Of a stretch of 18,001 bases of DNA, positions 14,788 through 18,001 are shown in pieces. This stretch comes from Patescibacteria group bacterium (GTDB taxonomy: Bacteria; Patescibacteriota; Minisyncoccia; UBA6257; 2-01-FULL-56-20): the NCBI GenBank assembly GCA_025054755.1, contig JANWZH010000010.1, positions 1 through 18,001 on the forward strand. The letters are read 5' to 3'. The notes under the pieces are model-generated. The model made no database searches. It worked only from the letters and a program-made list of their open reading frames with translations, and was not told the origin of the DNA. The position numbers and the translations under genes were made by a program. The stretch's first letter is position 1; each line of letters opens with the position of its first letter.

Positions 14788-15095
14788 AAAAATACAGGCG
14801 TCAAAAAATGGAAAGTTTGATTTTAGAACACTTATCTTTTCTAATTTTAAAAGAATTTGAATTTCCTGCCTTAGTTACTATAACAAACATTAAAATAGAT
14901 GATGAATTTAAAAATGCTAAAGCTATAATTAAAATATTGCCAAAAGATTTTAAAAATGCAAAAAAATTTAAAAATCAAGAAATCAAAATATTAAAAGAAT
15001 TAAATGACAATCAAAATAAAATTTTTAAAATCTTATTAAAAAAATTAAACATAAAACCATTGCCTAAAATAATTTTTCAACTTAGCAAAGATTAA
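14784..15095 (+). CDS. rbfA: Ribosome-binding factor A
   Basis: A 103-residue KH-like protein that assists late 30S maturation at the 16S 5' helix. The family pattern is visible: an N-terminal helix (RRQKMESLILEHLSFLILKEF, matching the usual R-x-x-x-x-I-x-x-x-x-x-x-I), ALVTITNIKIDDEFKNAKAIIKILP (usual VTITxVxVSxDLxxAxVYVS), a helical middle, and LKKLNIKPLPKIIFQLSKD (usual LRxR..P.L.F..D). The infB-rbfA order, with ATGA translational coupling, confirms the call. It is slightly shorter than the usual 110-130 residues. Confidence 0.9.
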   Translation: MKKYRRQKMESLILEHLSFLILKEFEFPALVTITNIKIDDEFKNAKAIIKILPKDFKNAKKFKNQEIKILKELNDNQNKIFKILLKKLNIKPLPKIIFQLSKD

Positions 15096-15131
15096 TAATA
15101 TTAAAATTTTAATTTTGACTTTTTAATATTA
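15096..15131 (+). terminator. A/T-only hairpin after rbfA
   Basis: TAATATTAAAA (15096-15106) and TTTTAATATTA (15121-15131) form a perfect 11-bp stem with a 14-base loop directly after the rbfA stop. It has no G-C pair, so it would be a weak terminator or an mRNA 3'-end stabiliser. It overlaps the promoter-like sequence of tRNA-Cys. Confidence 0.3.
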
Positions 15132-15142
15132 GTTTATAAAAT
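15115..15142 (+). promoter_or_regulatory. Probable promoter of tRNA-Cys
   Basis: TTGACT (15115-15120) and TAAAAT (15137-15142) are separated by 16 bases; the predicted start near 15149 is 8 bases before the mature tRNA 5' end at 15157. Good spacing and position for a tRNA promoter. Confidence 0.5.
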
Positions 15143-15156
15143 TTAAATAATACTTT

Positions 15157-15228
15157 GGCCACGTAGCCAAGTGGTAAGGCAGCGGTCTGCAAAACCGCTA
15201 TTCGTGGGTTCGATTCCCACCGTGGCCT
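15157..15228 (+). tRNA. tRNA-Cys (anticodon GCA)
   Basis: A 72-base tRNA. The acceptor GGCCACG pairs with CGTGGCC, the discriminator is U as expected for cysteine, and the D arm is GCCAAGTGGTAAGGC. The anticodon stem GCGGT/ACCGC encloses CTGCAAA, giving anticodon GCA. The T arm is GTGGGTTCGATTCCCAC. CCA is not encoded (CAA follows). It lies between rbfA and the slipin gene on the same strand. Confidence 0.97.
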
Positions 15229-15325
15229 CAAAAATATTATTTAAAAAAACTATTATTTTTTTTAAAAAAAATGCCTTTAAATTTTAATTGACAAAAATAA
15301 CTAAATTGTTAAGATAAAAAATAAA

Positions 15326-15361
15326 TATAATAAAATTTGATTATTTTAAATAAAGGTCGCT
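15326..15361 (+). promoter_or_regulatory. -10 box and 5' leader element shared with hsp20 (slipin copy)
   Basis: TATAAT (15326-15331), five A/T bases, TTGATTATTTT, then AAAT and AAAGGTCGCT (15352-15361). The hsp20 copy at 1950-1919 differs by one A/T change in the TTGATWATTTT block and lacks the four AAAT bases. A TTGACA at 15288-15293, also followed by AAAA as in hsp20, lies 32 bases before TATAAT, so it would have to pair with TAAGAT at 15310-15315 (16-base spacer) if it is the -35 box. AAAGG is 19 bases from the slipin ATG, too far for an ordinary Shine-Dalgarno. Confidence 0.5.
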
Positions 15362-15375
15362 ATTTATAAATAAAA

Positions 15376-16245
15376 ATGGAAAATAAATCACAAAATTTAT
15401 TATCTTCAATTATTACTTTTTTAATTGTTATTTTTATTATTATTTATCCACTTAATCAAATGGGTATCATTTCTGACAAATCAATATTTATTTCAATTTT
15501 AATATTGATTTTTTTAAGTTTCATTATTGGTGGATTAAGAGTTATTAACCAATTTGAACGAGGTGTTGTATTAACTCTTGGCAAATACACTAGCACAAAA
15601 CAACCTGGGCTTACTTGGATTTTAATTGGTATACAAAAAATGATAAAGGTTGATTTACGTATTATCACAGCCACTATACCCCAACAAGAAGCTATTACTA
15701 AAGACAATGTTCCAGTAGGAATTAACGCAGTAGTATATTTTCGAGTTGAATCAGCAGAAAAAGCTGTTTTAGAAATTGAAAATTTTCAGAGCGCAGTAAA
15801 AGAATATGCTCAAGGCGCTTTAAGAGATACTATTGGAGGAATAGAATTAGACTCATTACTTGCTGAAAGAGAGAAAATAGCACAAGAAATAAAAAAGATA
15901 GTTGATGCTGCTACAACAGAATGGGGTGTTAGCGTAACAGATATTAAAATTCAAGACATTGAATTGCCTGCTGATATGAAGCGCGTAATGGCAAAACAAG
16001 CAGAATCAGAAAGAGAAAGAAGATCCGCTATTATTAAAGCAGAAGGAGAATATGCAGCAGCAGAACGCTTATCTCAAGCAGCAAACATTTTAAGCAATAC
16101 ACCAGGAGGAATAGCTGTGCGCACACTACAAACAATTGAAAAAATAAACCCCGATCCATCAAAAACGGTTATTTTTGTTTTGCCAATAGAATTTTTAGAA
16201 GGAATTAGGGCGCTTTCCCAATTTCTAAAAGACAAAGTTAATTAA
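15376..16245 (+). CDS. Slipin/stomatin-like SPFH (band 7) membrane protein
   Basis: A 289-residue protein with two closely spaced hydrophobic segments (about 8-25 and 36-53) that anchor or hairpin it into the membrane, then an SPFH/band-7 domain (about 57-205): INQFERGVVLTLGKY, PGLTWILIGIQKMIKVDLRI, TKDNVPVGINAVVYFRV, ALRDTIGGIELDSLLAERE, WGVSVTDIKIQDIELPADM. A coiled-coil segment, AKQAESERERRSAIIKAEGE, follows. Slipins assemble into membrane microdomain scaffolds and are often stress-linked or paired with NfeD proteases; no NfeD gene is visible here. G+C content looks higher than in most neighbours. It has its own promoter region with an element shared with hsp20. Confidence 0.93.
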   Translation: MENKSQNLLSSIITFLIVIFIIIYPLNQMGIISDKSIFISILILIFLSFIIGGLRVINQFERGVVLTLGKYTSTKQPGLTWILIGIQKMIKVDLRIITATIPQQEAITKDNVPVGINAVVYFRVESAEKAVLEIENFQSAVKEYAQGALRDTIGGIELDSLLAEREKIAQEIKKIVDAATTEWGVSVTDIKIQDIELPADMKRVMAKQAESERERRSAIIKAEGEYAAAERLSQAANILSNTPGGIAVRTLQTIEKINPDPSKTVIFVLPIEFLEGIRALSQFLKDKVN

Positions 16246-16261
16246 AATTAGTTTATTTTTA

Positions 16262-16969
16262 TCACTTTATTTCTTTTAAAAACTCTTTGATAAGTGAAGT
16301 AGTGTCTTTTGTTTGTTGATATATAGACTTCCAAATAATCACAATGTCAGCATCATTAAAAATCGAACGTTGCACTTCTCGAAACGTATCTCCGCCCGCT
16401 ATTGCAATCATAATATTATAATTAGCTTTTATACGACGTATTTCATGCAAAGGAATTTGTTTTTCTTTATTAAATTGCTCTTCGTCAACTCCACGGTGAA
16501 TAATTACAATTGGTGGAATTTTTTTAAGAGAACGCAAAACTGAAAGTGGAAATTCAACATTCATCATATCAATTATAGGATCAATACCACAAATCTCACA
16601 TTGTTCAATAAAAGAATTTAAAGTTTCAATTGGCGCTGTTCCAAGAGCAATAGCAGCACTTGCTCCAGCACGGGCCGCAATTTCTACTTCTGTTTTGCCT
16701 CTATCCATAGTCTTCAAATCAGCAACAATATATGAAGAAAAATCATTATTTGGTTCTAACATTTTAATATGGTATTCATACCATTGACGAATTTGACGAA
16801 TTCCCTCTTCTCCATAACGTTTAATTATTGGAGTGCCTACTTCAACTATGATTCTATCGCTTAGTGGCAGATTATTAATAATTTTATAAGCTTCTTCGAG
16901 TGTATTATTTAAAGCTAGTTGCAAATATTTTTTGCGGCGATCTAATTTTGAAACTAGATTATAAATCAT
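16262..16969 (-). CDS. OMP decarboxylase/HUMPS-superfamily protein with altered active-site residues
   Basis: A 235-residue (beta/alpha)8 protein closest to the 3-hexulose-6-phosphate synthase branch. Seen: IVEVGTPIIK (beta2, Glu43), the diagnostic D-x-K-x-x-D as ADLKTMDRG (D84, K86, D89), VIIHRGVDEEQ (beta6, His158) and IAIAGG (beta7). Departures: beta1 reads LQLALN, with Asn21 where the suprafamily normally has Asp. Beta8 reads DIVIIWKSIYQ, where the phosphate-binding VGR motif is expected. HPS joins formaldehyde and ribulose 5-phosphate; whether this protein does so, or a related step, cannot be told. No isomerase (PHI) partner gene is adjacent. G+C content looks above the surrounding average. 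It converges with the slipin gene, 16 bases apart, with no terminator visible. Confidence 0.8.
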   Translation of the reverse strand: MIYNLVSKLDRRKKYLQLALNNTLEEAYKIINNLPLSDRIIVEVGTPIIKRYGEEGIRQIRQWYEYHIKMLEPNNDFSSYIVADLKTMDRGKTEVEIAARAGASAAIALGTAPIETLNSFIEQCEICGIDPIIDMMNVEFPLSVLRSLKKIPPIVIIHRGVDEEQFNKEKQIPLHEIRRIKANYNIMIAIAGGDTFREVQRSIFNDADIVIIWKSIYQQTKDTTSLIKEFLKEIK

Positions 16970-16975
16970 AAAAAT

Positions 16976-16981
16976 ATTATA
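16976..16981 (-). promoter_or_regulatory. -10-like box at the HUMPS-family gene
   Basis: A perfect TATAAT on the minus strand ends 6 bases before the ATG at 16969, which would place the transcription start on the ATG itself (leaderless). No good -35 hexamer is found at 16-18 bases, so confidence is low. Confidence 0.3.
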
Positions 16982-17015
16982 AACTAATTTTCAAATAAAT
17001 ACTACATATCAAAAT

Positions 17016-17037
17016 AAAATATAAAAAATTATATTTT
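17016..17037 (-). terminator. A/T-only hairpin downstream of the glycosylase gene
   Basis: AAAATATAA (17016-17024) and TTATATTTT (17029-17037) form a perfect 9-bp stem with a 4-base loop. It lies 15 bases after the glycosylase stop and is followed on the minus strand by ATTTTG. It may end the rplU-glycosylase transcript weakly before the HUMPS gene. It has no G-C pairs. Confidence 0.3.
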
Positions 17038-17051
17038 ATATTATATTTAAT

Positions 17052-17570
17052 TCATTCTATCCAAAACCTTAAGTGTCTTTTTGACCAATAAGGTCCAGCA
17101 TAATCTATTCCAATTCTAGGGCCTTTTTTAATTTGAGATTTTTTAATTTTAATTCCTCTATCTTCAATCCATAATTTATTCTTAGGAAGAGCTAATTTAT
17201 TATTAAAAAATTTATTAATTTTAAAAAATTTAGTAACTTTACCTGGCCCAGATATTCCGTCAACTCCTCTTATTAAAATTGCAGCTGGATAATTTTTATT
17301 TTCGGTTACAATATTTAACATCCAATGCATTCCATAATTCAAATAAACATACCAATAACCAGCTGGTCCAAACATTACAAAATTTCTTTTAGTTTGACCA
17401 CGAAAAGCATGAGAGCCTCTATCTTTTATGCCATCATAAACCTCAACTTCAGTTATTTTTTTGGCAATATTTTTCCCCCCAATTTTTCTTACTAAAAATT
17501 TCCCCAAAAGTTTTTGAGCAACTAAAATAGTAGGTTGACTAAAAAAAGTCGGTTTTAAAATTTTAGACAC
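17052..17570 (-). CDS. DNA-3-methyladenine glycosylase, AAG/MPG family
   Basis: A monofunctional glycosylase that removes alkylated purines. The 172-residue protein shows the family in order: LAQKLLGK-like VAQKLLGKFLVRK, the catalytic segment EVEVYDG with Glu43 in the place of human Glu125, RGSHAFRGQTKRNFVMFGPA, the pocket motif YVYLNYGMHWMLNIV, AAILIRGVDG, GPGKVTKFF and the closing RIGIDYAGPYWSKRHLRFWI. It is a little shorter than the common 190-200 residues. The start is GTG at 17570, only 3 bases after the rplU stop; no ATG fits the N-terminus. It takes the place where rpmA usually follows rplU, so its expression is tied to that of a ribosomal protein. Confidence 0.92.
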   Translation of the reverse strand: MSKILKPTFFSQPTILVAQKLLGKFLVRKIGGKNIAKKITEVEVYDGIKDRGSHAFRGQTKRNFVMFGPAGYWYVYLNYGMHWMLNIVTENKNYPAAILIRGVDGISGPGKVTKFFKINKFFNNKLALPKNKLWIEDRGIKIKKSQIKKGPRIGIDYAGPYWSKRHLRFWIE

Positions 17571-17573
17571 AAA

Positions 17574-17882
17574 TTAAATTTTAGTAATTTCAATTAAAGT
17601 ATATTGTTGACGATGCCCTTTTTTCTTCCTATATCTGGTTTTAGAATGATACTTAAAAACTATTTTTTTACGTTCTCTGCCTTGTTTTAAAACTTTAGCT
17701 TCAACTACTACATTATTAAGATAAGGGTTGCCAACTAAAACATCTTTGTCATTCACCTTTAATAAAACCTGATTTAAAGTAATCTGATCATTTTCGTTAG
17801 CATTCAATTTTTCAACCTTAATTTTATCTCCTTCTTTAACCTTATATTGTTTTCCTCCAGTTTCAATAACTGCAAAATTCAT
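17574..17882 (-). CDS. rplU: 50S ribosomal protein L21
   Basis: A 102-residue large-subunit protein of normal length. It begins with the classical FAVIETGGKQYKVKEGDKI, continues with VGNPYLNNVVVEAKVL and ends with the basic signature FKYHSKTRYRKKKGHRQQYT followed by LIEITKI. The next gene downstream is a DNA glycosylase rather than the usual rpmA (L27). A promoter-like pair lies upstream at 17912-17940. The ATG at 17882 fits the family exactly. Confidence 0.97.
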   Translation of the reverse strand: MNFAVIETGGKQYKVKEGDKIKVEKLNANENDQITLNQVLLKVNDKDVLVGNPYLNNVVVEAKVLKQGRERKKIVFKYHSKTRYRKKKGHRQQYTLIEITKI

Positions 17883-17898
17883 GTTTTTATTAATAAAT

Positions 17899-18001
17899 TT
17901 AATTAATCTTTATAATAGCCATAAAATAAATAAAAATCAAGAGACAAATTAAAAAATTAATTACTGCAATAAATTTTCCAAAAAATAAATCTCGCTCTTC
18001 A
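17899..18001 (-). CDS. C-terminal fragment of a probable membrane protein
   Basis: From the window edge the minus strand is open to a TAA at 17901-17899 and gives 33 residues: EERDLFFGKF, a hydrophobic run AVINFLICLLIFIYFMAII, and KIN. The polar lead-in and single hydrophobic helix look like the tail of a membrane protein, but the piece is short and may be chance open frame. Its stop is 16 bases before rplU on the same strand. No family can be named. Confidence 0.35.
   Translation of the reverse strand, partial: EERDLFFGKFIAVINFLICLLIFIYFMAIIKIN
17912..17940 (-). promoter_or_regulatory. Possible promoter of rplU
   Basis: On the minus strand, TTGATT (17940-17935) and TATTAT (17917-17912) are spaced 17 bases apart. 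The predicted start near 17905 gives a leader of about 23 bases. It would lie inside the end of the upstream membrane-protein frame. Confidence 0.4.

Noticed and set aside
15240..15275. TTTAAAAAAA/TTTTTTTAAA hairpin after tRNA-Cys as a terminator
   Set aside because: It is pure A/T low-complexity sequence in a run-rich spacer; pairing is trivial and no G-C pair supports it.
15443..15451. TTATCCACT as a second DnaA box
   Set aside because: It lies in the slipin coding sequence (codons for YPL), differs from consensus at the last base and is far from the perfect box at 12715.
15456..15707. An 83-codon minus-strand frame inside the slipin gene
   Set aside because: It lies wholly within the well-supported slipin coding region, has no recognisable domain and is best seen as an antisense shadow.

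Overview
The window is very A+T-rich (roughly a quarter G+C by eye) and densely packed. It carries bacterial housekeeping genes in shortened forms: a 148-residue EF-Ts, a 168-residue RecO, an IF2 with no N-terminal extension, and a single-chain glycyl-tRNA synthetase. Neither tRNA gene encodes its CCA end. With the anchored beta-sandwich and GLUG-repeat surface proteins, this points to a small-genome member of the Candidate Phyla Radiation (Patescibacteria), probably Parcubacteria-like. That assignment is inferred from gene content, not from a marker phylogeny.

Layout. Positions 1-1414 (+) are the end of a tightly overlapping operon: a partial unknown protein, a helical unknown protein, a four-helix membrane protein and a two-CBS-domain protein. 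It meets a minus-strand small heat-shock gene (hsp20) at a strong bidirectional terminator. Positions 1984-8505 (-) look like one long operon read rpsB-tsf-unknown membrane protein-recO-anchored surface protein-glyS-murA, joining translation, DNA repair and cell-wall synthesis. Next on the same strand come pyruvate kinase (8562-9974) and a large secreted GLUG-repeat/InlB-repeat/peptidoglycan-binding protein (10048-12655). The signal peptide of that protein is out of frame with its body at a run of eight T. Positions 12656-13320 are a mostly non-coding divergent region with a tRNA-Ser(GCU), a nested inverted-repeat structure, one perfect DnaA-box sequence and possible gene debris. Positions 13321-16245 (+) hold infB-rbfA, tRNA-Cys(GCA) and a stomatin-like (slipin) gene. 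Positions 16262-18001 (-) hold a divergent OMPDC/HUMPS-fold enzyme, a 3-methyladenine DNA glycosylase coupled to rplU, and the end of a membrane-protein gene.

The least expected observations are three. First, hsp20 and the slipin gene, 13 kb apart and otherwise unrelated, share a nearly identical element from the -10 box into the predicted 5' end of the transcript, ending in AAAGGTCGCT; this suggests a common stress-linked control element. Second, the T8 tract in the surface-protein gene could act as a phase-variation or slippage switch. Third, the 12766-12860 region can fold as a three-way junction. All motif and fold calls were made by eye; no database search or folding program was run.
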